NCBI GenBank assembly: GCA_019744775.1
Contig: JAIETZ010000005.1
Coordinates: 62,001 to 126,000 of the forward strand
DNA length: 64,000 nt
From: Candidatus Obscuribacterales bacterium
GTDB lineage: Bacteria; Cyanobacteriota; Vampirovibrionia; Obscuribacterales; Obscuribacteraceae
Direction: 5' to 3'
Each line of letters begins with the position of its first letter. Position 1 is the first letter of the stretch. Shown here one piece after another: positions 42,487 to 49,840 of the stretch. A program made the translations under genes and the position numbers. The notes under the pieces are model-generated. The model was not told the DNA's origin and made no database searches. It saw nothing but the letters and a program-made list of their open reading frames with translations.

Positions 42487-43881
42487 CTAAGCATCCGCAG
42501 TTTTTAACAAATACAATCGTCTTTTCGAGCCTTCAATATCTACCGCATCAACGATGGAATAATATTCCTTGAAAGCAGCCTCAAATCCTTCCTGTGTGTA
42601 ATCAGGGAAGATGTCCTCTCTTGATTGAAGAAGCCTTTCAACTTGTGAGTCATCTTTCGGCACAAATTCAACTAGCAAATATGGCGCCATGCTGCTGAAG
42701 AACTGAGCAATCTTAGCTAGAGGCACATTATTAGCAATCGCCATGTGGTGAATAAGAGCAAGAGCCATTACGAAATCAGCCTTTCCTCGCTCAAGAAAGG
42801 ACAATCGCTCTTTGTTTTCAAATCCTAAGGAAGCGGTTGGATTGGTTAGATCAACAACCATGGGTAAAATATTTCGACGACCTTCCGACAGACAGCGATT
42901 GTAATTCATTTCCACAGAATCATGATCCAGATCCGCAGAGACAACTAACGTAGACGTCGACGCCAGCCGACTGTAGTCTCCTGTATTGGCTCCTAAATCC
43001 ATCACGGTTTTAGGATTTATTTTTTCTAGAAACTGAGCAGCGAGCTTCTTCTTATGTGCAGAGCTTACTGCCTCATAGTTATTGTTTTGCGTGTAGTCAG
43101 CCCACACCGAATGCACAGAACGCACCTTCAATTCTGCAACCGAACTGCGTACATCCTGCAAAAGCGCCTTCAAAGCCTCTTTTGGCATTTTCGCAGAAGG
43201 TTTCCCACTATTTTCACCAGATTGTCCTTGCCAGCGGCTGTGCAAATGTAGATGAGTCAACAATCGATGATTGAACCAGGTTGACCCCGGCAAAAGACTG
43301 CTTGCTAAATCCATTGGAATGCCGTCTATGTAAACAGCGGAGAATTTGCTCAAGCGCGTGTCTTTGTAAGCCATCAAAGCCAATGGCGCTAAGAAGTGTT
43401 GGCAAAACTGGCGGTAGCCAATCCACGGTTGTCCGTCGATGTATTTCTCAAATGACAAAGTATCAACTAGTATCGGCTTGCCGTTTAGAAACTGCACATT
43501 GTAGGCGCTGGCATCTTTTAGGATCATCCCGGCATCTAGCGCAGCCAAGACAACGTCCATCGTTAATAGTGCTGCGTCTTTCAACTGACTAAAGCACCAC
43601 TCAAATGGATAGGAAATGAAAGGAACTTCTTGAGGTTGAACTACTTTGTATGCCTGTTTGGCATCAAATGGTTCGACAGAAACTTCTTCATGGGGGATAA
43701 GTTGCTTGTTCTCAATGAGACTGTCGTAAAGCTTGGAAGACAGCAACAAGTCGTAGTTGTCTTTGTACGACTGATTTATCTGCCGATAGAGTCTGCCATC
43801 TTTTAAAAAGACAAAACCGCTAGGATCACGAAACGAGCTACTGAGCTTCTCAATTGTTTTGATCATCTTGCTCAACTTCAA
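42487..43881 (-). CDS. NoeA-like SAM methyltransferase with kinase-like N-terminal part
   Basis: Seen: 464 residues. Residues 120-145 read AGMILKDASAYNVQFLNGKP followed by ILVDTLSFE, which resembles the catalytic loop (D-x4-N) and metal-binding Asp of APH/LPS-type kinases. Residues about 285-400 are a methyltransferase with MDLGANTGDYSRLAS and VSADLDHDSVEMNYN. Family: I associate this two-part layout with NoeA-type proteins, named for a nodulation factor gene in rhizobia. The substrate is unknown. The start overlaps the small membrane gene by up to 32 bases (15 less if ATG 43866 is used). Confidence 0.75.
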   Translation of the reverse strand: MKLSKMIKTIEKLSSSFRDPSGFVFLKDGRLYRQINQSYKDNYDLLLSSKLYDSLIENKQLIPHEEVSVEPFDAKQAYKVVQPQEVPFISYPFEWCFSQLKDAALLTMDVVLAALDAGMILKDASAYNVQFLNGKPILVDTLSFEKYIDGQPWIGYRQFCQHFLAPLALMAYKDTRLSKFSAVYIDGIPMDLASSLLPGSTWFNHRLLTHLHLHSRWQGQSGENSGKPSAKMPKEALKALLQDVRSSVAELKVRSVHSVWADYTQNNNYEAVSSAHKKKLAAQFLEKINPKTVMDLGANTGDYSRLASTSTLVVSADLDHDSVEMNYNRCLSEGRRNILPMVVDLTNPTASLGFENKERLSFLERGKADFVMALALIHHMAIANNVPLAKIAQFFSSMAPYLLVEFVPKDDSQVERLLQSREDIFPDYTQEGFEAAFKEYYSIVDAVDIEGSKRRLYLLKTADA

Positions 43882-44083
43882 TACTTACTTGGTCAGCTGT
43901 TTTATCAGGGCAGCATTTGTTCGTAATCGACCAAAAAACGTGCTTAATGCGTTGTCTAAATGAAACCACCAAGCCCAAGATAGTGCCTAGCGCAATTTGA
44001 AAGAAATAGCTACCTGTAGTCAAGTCAAGATAGGCGCATGCAGCAGGTGGAAAGGCAAAAAGCGTCAAAAGAATTATCAGCAC
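43850..44083 (-). CDS. small membrane protein with YLDxxTGSY motif
   Basis: Seen: 77 residues. A hydrophobic N-terminus like a signal sequence (LIILLTLFAFPPAACA), then YLDLTTGSYFFQ, a membrane helix (IALGTILGLVVSF) and a basic-to-acidic tail. I recognise the motif, usually AYLDPGTGSY, from a family of small uncharacterised membrane proteins. GTG start at 44083 with AGG seven bases upstream. It overlaps the methyltransferase start, so the three genes (this, methyltransferase, sulfatase-like) look translationally linked. Confidence 0.7.
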   Translation of the reverse strand: MLIILLTLFAFPPAACAYLDLTTGSYFFQIALGTILGLVVSFRQRIKHVFWSITNKCCPDKTADQVSIEVEQDDQNN

Positions 44084-44141
44084 GCAGAAACCTATGGGTC
44101 ACAACAGGCTCAATTATCCTTGTCTAAAAGAGTGCCGTCAA

Positions 44142-45341
44142 TTAGCGGACGTAATTAAGTGGGTTTCTCGGTTTACCGTCGATACGTACTTCAAAGTGCA
44201 CGTGCGGTCCGGTTGAGAATCCTGTAGAACCTTCGTAACCGAGGACTTCACCTTTTCTGACATTTTGTCCAGGCGAAACAGCCGTTTGCGCCATGTGCGC
44301 ATAAAGTGTCGATTTGCCATGTCCATGGCTAACAATGACTACTTTGCCATAGCCGCCGTACCAGCCGGTTTTTAGCACGCAGCCGGAATCAGATGCCTTA
44401 ATCGGTGTATGATTGGCGCCTGCCAGGTCAACGCCCGAGTGAAATCTTCTGCCGCCAAATATTGGATGCCCGCGATAACCAAATGGCGAAGAAATTGGTG
44501 CGCGAATCGGCATGCTCATCGAGCCTGAACCTACTGCCATATCACCCGAGCCACGTCTACTTGATTCGAGATCAACGATTTGTCTTTCTAACTGCTGCGA
44601 TTCAATAGCCAATTGCGTCTCGGCCTGTTCATAGAATGCACGCTGCGTTTTTAGCCGCTCCGCAATCTGTTCCTGCGCCGTCTTTTTCTTAGCGATTTCG
44701 GAAGCTTTCTTGGCAATATCTGTAATTATTTCGCCTAACTTGTTTGAATGCTCTCCAAGGAAATCTTTCTTGGCAGCTAAGGCCTGAGCTTTTTGTTTCA
44801 GCTCCTCAAGCAATTTCTTGTCCGCTTCGGCAATTCTCTCTTGATAATAGAACAGGTCCAACAACGACTGTAGGGATGTTACTTGGAAAAACATCTCCAG
44901 CAAACTTAAACGATGTCCTTCATAAACTTCGCGCAGTCTTTGCGCTGCTTGTTGGGATAGTTGTTGCTCCGTCGACTGAGTTATGTCAATTTTGCGTTCA
45001 GTCGCTTTTATATTGCTCTGCGTTTTTTCAAGTTCTTTTTCGTTCTGATGCAGATTTGCTTTGGTGTCATTATAGGTTTGTTGGATTTTGTGCAACGCTT
45101 TCATAGCAGCGTCTTCCTTACGCTTAGCCTGCTTATATTTTTCGTGGATTTCACGCTTCCGTTCTTCAATTTCATTGAGACGCGAACGCGTGCTGCGTGG
45201 TTCTTGATACGCTTCAAAAGTAGTGCCGGCAGCAATGCCTGCCAAACCCGAAAAGCTGTTAAGCAACAAAGCAATAGCGAAGCCGGTCGGCAATGCCAAA
45301 CGACCTACACGGTCTTTGTTAGTAGTTGTGAGTCGATTCAA
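44142..45341 (-). CDS. murein hydrolase activator / M23 endopeptidase with coiled coil
   Basis: Seen: 399 residues. A membrane-spanning signal at about 14-38 (LALPTGFAIALLLNSFSGLAG), a long coiled coil at about 55-255 (Gln/Lys/Glu-rich), and a LytM/M23 domain at about 285-395 with HSGVDL, and HVHFEV near the end. Both zinc-ligand motifs are intact (H-x3-D and HxH), so unlike EnvC it may itself cut peptidoglycan. EnvC-like architecture suggests a role in cell separation. TTG/ATG choice at 45341 not critical. Divergent from the aldehyde dehydrogenase. Confidence 0.92.
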   Translation of the reverse strand: MNRLTTTNKDRVGRLALPTGFAIALLLNSFSGLAGIAAGTTFEAYQEPRSTRSRLNEIEERKREIHEKYKQAKRKEDAAMKALHKIQQTYNDTKANLHQNEKELEKTQSNIKATERKIDITQSTEQQLSQQAAQRLREVYEGHRLSLLEMFFQVTSLQSLLDLFYYQERIAEADKKLLEELKQKAQALAAKKDFLGEHSNKLGEIITDIAKKASEIAKKKTAQEQIAERLKTQRAFYEQAETQLAIESQQLERQIVDLESSRRGSGDMAVGSGSMSMPIRAPISSPFGYRGHPIFGGRRFHSGVDLAGANHTPIKASDSGCVLKTGWYGGYGKVVIVSHGHGKSTLYAHMAQTAVSPGQNVRKGEVLGYEGSTGFSTGPHVHFEVRIDGKPRNPLNYVR

Positions 45342-45413
45342 GAGCGCACTGCTTGTCAGTAATAATGCGTATACAAGTTTACCACTGAAAAATAGTAGGT
45401 TTACAAGAGGAAA

Positions 45414-45442
45414 TAACTCTAATTTGAATTAGAAGTTATAAT
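45414..45442 (+). promoter_or_regulatory. dyad operator overlapping a -10 box
   Basis: ATAACTCTAATT and AATTAGAAGTTAT form a 12-bp inverted repeat (one bulged A) around TG. It runs into TATAAT (45437-45442), a perfect -10 box for the plus-strand aldehyde dehydrogenase gene, and covers where the -35 box would be. A repressor or activator site is likely. Confidence 0.55.
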
Positions 45443-45452
45443 TGTTGGGTTC

Positions 45453-45475
45453 GTAGGGGCGCATGTAATGCGCCC
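45453..45475 (+). repeat. REP-like hairpin repeat, copy 8
   Basis: GTAGG followed by GGCGCATGTAATGCGCCC: the loop is GTA rather than TGC, with both arms intact. It lies between the dyad and the aldehyde dehydrogenase start. Confidence 0.88.
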
Positions 45476-45503
45476 GTGCAGCGATAACCAGCAGGGCAGG
45501 GCG

Positions 45504-46937
45504 ATGTTGAAAGAAATCGTACGTTATCCACTTGGCGTCAGGGGCATAACCACTGAGGAATTTATAGAAGTCAAGAGTCCCTTTAGTCATGAATCAATAG
45601 CTTCCATAGGGCAAGCTGACGAAAAGGCTATCAATAAAGCTATTGGCATAGCTCAAGAATGTTTCACCAAAACCATGCGCTCAATGCCTGCTTACAAACG
45701 CTCGGAAATCCTAGCGAAAACGTCCCAGCTAATTTTGAAAAATGCAGATGACTTAGCGCGGACAATATCCCTTGAAGGCGGCAAGCCAATGAAGGATGCG
45801 CGCATTGAAGTGCAGCGTGCTGCCGGTACTTTTGCTGTCGCTGGCGAATTAGCGATGCACTTAGACGGTGAGCAAATTCCGATGGACAGGAGTCCAGGCA
45901 ATGAAAGTCGTTTGGCATTGGTTTTGCGCGAACCATTAGGAATAATAGGCGCCATAACTCCGTTCAATTTCCCATTGAACCTGGTCGCACACAAAGTTGC
46001 TCCGGCAATTGCCGCAGGCAATGTTGTTGTTCTTAAGCCATCATCTCAGACACCAATTTCCAGTCTCAAGTTGAAAGCGCTTCTTACTGAAGCAGGACTG
46101 CCGGAAGAAGTTCTGCAAATAATTCCTTGTCGTGGTGCTAAAGGTACAGCCCTTGTTACCGACCCACGCATCGCCATGCTCACATTTACCGGCAGCGCTC
46201 AAGTTGGTTGGGATTTGCGCAAGCAAATTGCGCCAGGCACACGCATCGTCCTTGAATTAGGCGGCAACGCAGGTGTAATTGTTCACGACGATGCCGACTT
46301 GGATTCAGCAATCAAAGGCATCTGCCGCGGTGGTTATTCCAATGCCGGTCAAAGTTGCATCTCTGTTCAACGTGTCTATGTTCAAGAAAAGGTCTACGAC
46401 AAATTCTTGAAAGAATTCTCGTCAGCTGTAAAAGCATTGAAAGTCGGTGACCCTCTGGATGAATCGACAGATGTCGGTCCAGTGATTGATGAGCCAAGCG
46501 CAGTAAAGACTGTCGAATGGATAAAACTTGCAGAAAAGTCAGGCGCCAAGATTCAAGCCGGCGGAAAAATAATCAGCAAGAATCTCATGGAACCTACTGT
46601 TCTTTCAGACACTAAACCTGAAATGAATGTTGTCTGTCAGGAAATATTCGGACCTGTTGTTACCGTCATGAAGTACTCAACAATTGATGAAGCAATTGCT
46701 GCTGTTAATGACTCCAGATACGGATTGCAATCAGCAATTTTCACAAAGAATATTGATATTGCCTTCAAAGCAGCAAGACAAATTGATGCCGGCGGTGTGA
46801 TCATAAATGATCCATCTACATTCCGCGCAGATCATATGCCGTATGGTGGACGCAAAGAATCCGGCATTGGACTGGAAGGCGTGCGCTACGCAATACACGA
46901 GCTCACACAACCAAAATTCATTTGCCTGAACTTGTAA
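45504..46937 (+). CDS. NAD(P)-dependent aldehyde dehydrogenase
   Basis: Oxidises an aldehyde to an acid. Seen from ATG 45504: 477 residues with PFNFPLNLVAHKVAPAIAAG, KPSSQTP (cofactor lysine), LELGGNAGVIV (catalytic Glu), and nucleophilic Cys in YSNAGQSCISVQRVYV. The QSCISVQR form resembles glyceraldehyde-3-phosphate (GapN-like), lactaldehyde and succinate-semialdehyde enzymes; substrate cannot be fixed. The nanE gene begins 10 bases after the stop, suggesting a sugar-related role. GGGCAGGGCG precedes the ATG. Confidence 0.92.
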   Translation: MLKEIVRYPLGVRGITTEEFIEVKSPFSHESIASIGQADEKAINKAIGIAQECFTKTMRSMPAYKRSEILAKTSQLILKNADDLARTISLEGGKPMKDARIEVQRAAGTFAVAGELAMHLDGEQIPMDRSPGNESRLALVLREPLGIIGAITPFNFPLNLVAHKVAPAIAAGNVVVLKPSSQTPISSLKLKALLTEAGLPEEVLQIIPCRGAKGTALVTDPRIAMLTFTGSAQVGWDLRKQIAPGTRIVLELGGNAGVIVHDDADLDSAIKGICRGGYSNAGQSCISVQRVYVQEKVYDKFLKEFSSAVKALKVGDPLDESTDVGPVIDEPSAVKTVEWIKLAEKSGAKIQAGGKIISKNLMEPTVLSDTKPEMNVVCQEIFGPVVTVMKYSTIDEAIAAVNDSRYGLQSAIFTKNIDIAFKAARQIDAGGVIINDPSTFRADHMPYGGRKESGIGLEGVRYAIHELTQPKFICLNL

Positions 46938-46947
46938 GGATTTGACG

Positions 46948-47685
46948 ATGACTAAAGACCTAACAAAAGAACTAGAAAAACTTCAGTTGCTAAAAGGCGG
47001 GCTAGTGGTATCCGTGCAGGCTGCCGAAGGCGAACCGCTTTGTCATCCTGATCATATTTTGGCTATGGCATTGTCGGCATTAAACGGTGGTGCTGCAGGG
47101 TTGCGTCTTGAAGGAGCAAATAACATTGCTCATGTAAGACAAAATACAATTGTGCCTATTGTCGGTCTCACTAAATCAAAATTGGTTCCGGAAAAAGATT
47201 GGATCAAGCACGTTTATATAACACCAACATTTGAAGATGCCGCAGAAATTGCCGAAGCCGGCGCGGATATCATTGCAATTGACGCAACCGACAGACAAAG
47301 ACCAGGTGGTGTCACTGTCGCTCAACTCATTGACCGCATTCGCAAGGAATTAAACAAGCCTGTCTGGGCAGATTGCTCAACCTTGGCAGACGGTTTAACG
47401 GCAGCCAAAGCGGGCGCTGATGTTATTTCAACGACATTATCCGGATACACGCAAGAAACGAAAGTCCCTCCGGAAACAACCGGTCCGGATCTCAAATTGC
47501 TTGAAGCCTTCATACGACTTACTGATAAACCTGTCGTATTGGAAGGTCGTGTTTGGTATCCACAGGAAGTTGCTGAAGCCTTTGCCATGGGAGCATTTAC
47601 CTGTGTTGTCGGATCCGCAATCACAAGGCCACAGCTAATTACACAGCGTTTCGTCAAGGCAATGCGGGCTACCGTGAATGCCTGA
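46948..47685 (+). CDS. nanE: N-acetylmannosamine-6-phosphate 2-epimerase family protein
   Basis: Interconverts ManNAc-6-P and GlcNAc-6-P in sialic acid or ManNAc use. Seen: 245 residues, TIM-barrel, with GGLVVSVQAAEGEPL at the start, VPIVGLTKSK, GADIIAIDATDRQRPGG, VWADCSTLADG and VLEGRVWYPQEVAEAFAMGA. Start at ATG 46948 with AAGGA seven bases upstream. No sialic acid lyase, kinase or transporter is nearby, so the context is unusual; pairing with the aldehyde dehydrogenase hints at another carbohydrate route. Confidence 0.87.
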   Translation: MTKDLTKELEKLQLLKGGLVVSVQAAEGEPLCHPDHILAMALSALNGGAAGLRLEGANNIAHVRQNTIVPIVGLTKSKLVPEKDWIKHVYITPTFEDAAEIAEAGADIIAIDATDRQRPGGVTVAQLIDRIRKELNKPVWADCSTLADGLTAAKAGADVISTTLSGYTQETKVPPETTGPDLKLLEAFIRLTDKPVVLEGRVWYPQEVAEAFAMGAFTCVVGSAITRPQLITQRFVKAMRATVNA

Positions 47686-47743
47686 TTGTGCTAAAGTGGT
47701 ACAGGAAATATAGGTTTTAGCACCTAGAAAGAGATACCTTACT

Positions 47744-48310
47744 ATGCACGATTGTCCAACATGTCGAGTTCCCCTGCATGGACACGAAGAGCGTTGTCCA
47801 TCCTGCGGTACACCGCAATACGTTCGTAAGGGTAAATCAAGCTTTTTCGATATCCAGAAAGAGCCATCAATTAACATGGCACCGATTATCGTCACAGCTC
47901 TTGCTGTAGGTGTTGTTTTTCTTATAGCCGTCCAGTTTAGTTGGATTGGACAAGTTATGAACCGCGGACAAGTCCAAGAAGATCCGATGGAGAAAATGAC
48001 TTATCTTGAAGCCCGCCAGCTAATTGAAAGCAAGATTACTGAAGGACTAACAGCAGTTGGTGCAAAAGGCGACTTCAAATGGACATCCAACGGTGAAGAA
48101 GTGGATAAAAATGCCGATCAAAATGTCGAGCTGATGATTGCCACAAGACTGTCAGATCCGTCGCAACGCAGAGCCATCATTGATCCCATTAAGGACTACA
48201 TGGAAAAAGCCAAGATTCCAACACTCACCATGACGGACTCAAAATCAAGTGCCACCTGGACCTACACCGTGGCAATACCAACAAGCGTGCCCGATGATGC
48301 CGGGATGTAA
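47744..48310 (+). CDS. zinc-ribbon single-pass membrane protein
   Basis: Not a named family to me. Seen: 188 residues. An N-terminal zinc ribbon (CPTCRVPL then CPSCGTPQY, residues 4-24), one membrane segment at about 45-65 (APIIVTALAVGVVFLIAV), and a 120-residue C-terminal domain with a helix (MEKMTYLEARQLIESKITEGL) and strands. The ribbon would be in the cytoplasm and the domain outside. In its gap upstream, AAAGAGATA may serve as ribosome site. Confidence 0.7.
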   Translation: MHDCPTCRVPLHGHEERCPSCGTPQYVRKGKSSFFDIQKEPSINMAPIIVTALAVGVVFLIAVQFSWIGQVMNRGQVQEDPMEKMTYLEARQLIESKITEGLTAVGAKGDFKWTSNGEEVDKNADQNVELMIATRLSDPSQRRAIIDPIKDYMEKAKIPTLTMTDSKSSATWTYTVAIPTSVPDDAGM

Positions 48311-48364
48311 AAATAGAATATAAATCAATTACCGTCGAATAATTTCGCAATACAGCATGGACCT

Positions 48365-48370
48365 TATAAT
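48365..48370 (+). promoter_or_regulatory. -10 box giving a likely leaderless mRNA
   Basis: A perfect TATAAT ends eight bases before ATG 48379, and no ribosome binding site is present, so transcription would begin next to the start codon. TTTCGC (48343-48348) is a poor -35 candidate with 16-base spacing. Confidence 0.4.
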
Positions 48371-48378
48371 GGTTTTTC

Positions 48379-48666
48379 ATGCTGTTCTTATTTTCTACCG
48401 CAGCTCTACTGGCGGCGCTCTTCTTCATGGAGGAAGCACGCTCCTTCCTTTGGCTCTACGTACTTGCTGGAGCTGCCGTTATCATTTACGCGCAGAAGTT
48501 GTCATCAACAACCGTGCCGGAAGTCATGAAGAGAATCAAGGCACCCTTTTCTTGGCTCGACGACACGCTTGACAATTTTGGTCCTGTTTTTGTTGGCGTG
48601 TTGATGGTCGTTGTTTGGAGCGCATATCAGATATTTGGATTTTTGCGCGCCACCTATTTTCAATAA
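48379..48666 (+). CDS. small membrane protein
   Basis: Not recognised. 95 residues with three hydrophobic segments (LFLFSTAALLAALFFM, FLWLYVLAGAAVIIYA, GPVFVGVLMVVVWSAYQIFGF). The start ATG 48379 has a TATAAT box just upstream and no ribosome site. It is between the zinc-ribbon gene and an aldo/keto reductase, 15 bases before the latter. Confidence 0.6.
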   Translation: MLFLFSTAALLAALFFMEEARSFLWLYVLAGAAVIIYAQKLSSTTVPEVMKRIKAPFSWLDDTLDNFGPVFVGVLMVVVWSAYQIFGFLRATYFQ

Positions 48667-48681
48667 GCTGGAGAATTACCA

Positions 48682-49629
48682 ATGGAAATGAAACGACTCG
48701 GCGACTCGGATTTGAAAGTGTCACCGCTCATGTTTGGTGGCAATGTTTTCGGCTGGACAGCCAATGAGGCAATGTCCTTCAGATTGCTTGATGCTTGGGT
48801 CGATGCCGGTTTCAATTTTATAGACACAGCAGATTACTACTCGAGATTTGCTCCAGGCAATGTCGGTGGTGAATCGGAGACCATTCTTGGTAAATGGCTT
48901 AATCGCAACGGCAATAGAGACAAAGTGGTAATTGCCACCAAAGTAGGCATGGAAATGGGTCCAGGCAAAGAAGGACTATCCAAGCCTTACATAATGCGTG
49001 CAGTTGAAGATTCCTTGCACCGTCTAAATATTGATCACATCGATCTTTATCAATCGCACAAAGACGATCTGGAAACACCACTGGATGAAACACTGGAAGC
49101 ATTTGGTGAATTAGTAAAACACGGCAAAGTGCGTTATATCGGTGGTTCCAACTACACACCGGAGCGTTTGAAGCTTGCGCTCAAGTTAAGCAAAGAACAT
49201 GGCTATCCGAAATTCCAGACTCTACAACCACTCTACAATCTCTACGATCGCTCTCAATATGAAGGCGAGCTTGAATCTGTCTGCGTTGAAAATGGACTCG
49301 GCGTCATCAGCTACTACTCACTTGGAGCAGGATTTCTCGTCGGCAAATATCGAGACAAGCAAAGCGTCGATAAAAGCGCCAGGAAAATTCGCATTGAAAA
49401 ATATTGGAACGAGCGCGGCTGGAAAATCTTAAAAGCATTGGATGATGTCGCCGCCAACCTAAATTCTACGCCAGGCAAAGTAGCGCTTGCCTGGGTGTTG
49501 GCACGACAAAGTATCACAGCACCTATTGTCAGTGCCACAAATCTAACCCAACTAAATGATCTGTTTGAAGCTACTTCGCTCACACTGGACAATGAGACAA
49601 TGCAAACTCTAAACCAAGCCAGCGCCTAA
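48682..49629 (+). CDS. aldo/keto reductase
   Basis: NAD(P)H-dependent reduction of aldehydes or ketones. Seen: 315 residues, TIM-barrel, with FIDTADYYSRF (catalytic Asp and Tyr), VVIATKVG (Lys), HIDLYQSHKDD (His) and the C-terminal cofactor loop VSATNLTQLNDL. The HKDD variant of the His box fits YghZ/Tas-like groups. GGAGAATTACC before ATG 48682 is a good ribosome site. Substrate unknown. Confidence 0.92.
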   Translation: MEMKRLGDSDLKVSPLMFGGNVFGWTANEAMSFRLLDAWVDAGFNFIDTADYYSRFAPGNVGGESETILGKWLNRNGNRDKVVIATKVGMEMGPGKEGLSKPYIMRAVEDSLHRLNIDHIDLYQSHKDDLETPLDETLEAFGELVKHGKVRYIGGSNYTPERLKLALKLSKEHGYPKFQTLQPLYNLYDRSQYEGELESVCVENGLGVISYYSLGAGFLVGKYRDKQSVDKSARKIRIEKYWNERGWKILKALDDVAANLNSTPGKVALAWVLARQSITAPIVSATNLTQLNDLFEATSLTLDNETMQTLNQASA

Positions 49630-49676
49630 ATTCACTTTCCAATTGCTATGTTGGAAATGACCGTATTATGGTGGAA

Positions 49677-49811
49677 ATGCGGGCTAATACAGCCAAGGAC
49701 AGACTCCCAACTGCTCCTTGGCTTATCTCCCAAAGACAGCGGTGCAACGCCCCAAGCGCTCCCAACACCTCGCGCCTCTCCTTTTGGAATAGCCCGACCT
49801 CTGTAAAACAG
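49677..49811 (+). ncRNA. candidate structured RNA with three CTCCCAA motifs
   Basis: The gap between the aldo/keto reductase and the MFS gene folds by eye into a three-way junction. P1 pairs 49680-49686 with 49790-49796 (CGGGCTA/TAGCCCG). P2 pairs 49691-49699 with 49715-49723 (AGCCAAGGA/TCCTTGGCT), with a 3-bp inner stem. P3 pairs GGTG (49741-49744) with CACC (49766-49769). CTCCCAA occurs three times in unpaired sites (49704-49710, 49727-49733, 49759-49765). A TATTAT (49664-49669) would start transcription close to P1. A weak hairpin (49825-49840) follows. The minus strand, with five GGA motifs, cannot be excluded. Not a family I recognise. Confidence 0.45.
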
Positions 49812-49840
49812 CCCATAAGTCCTGTCTTACGCAAGTAAGA

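Noticed and set aside
49646-49834. A 62-residue minus-strand frame in the gap after the MFS gene
   Set aside because: No motif or ribosome site, and the region is better explained by paired RNA stems.
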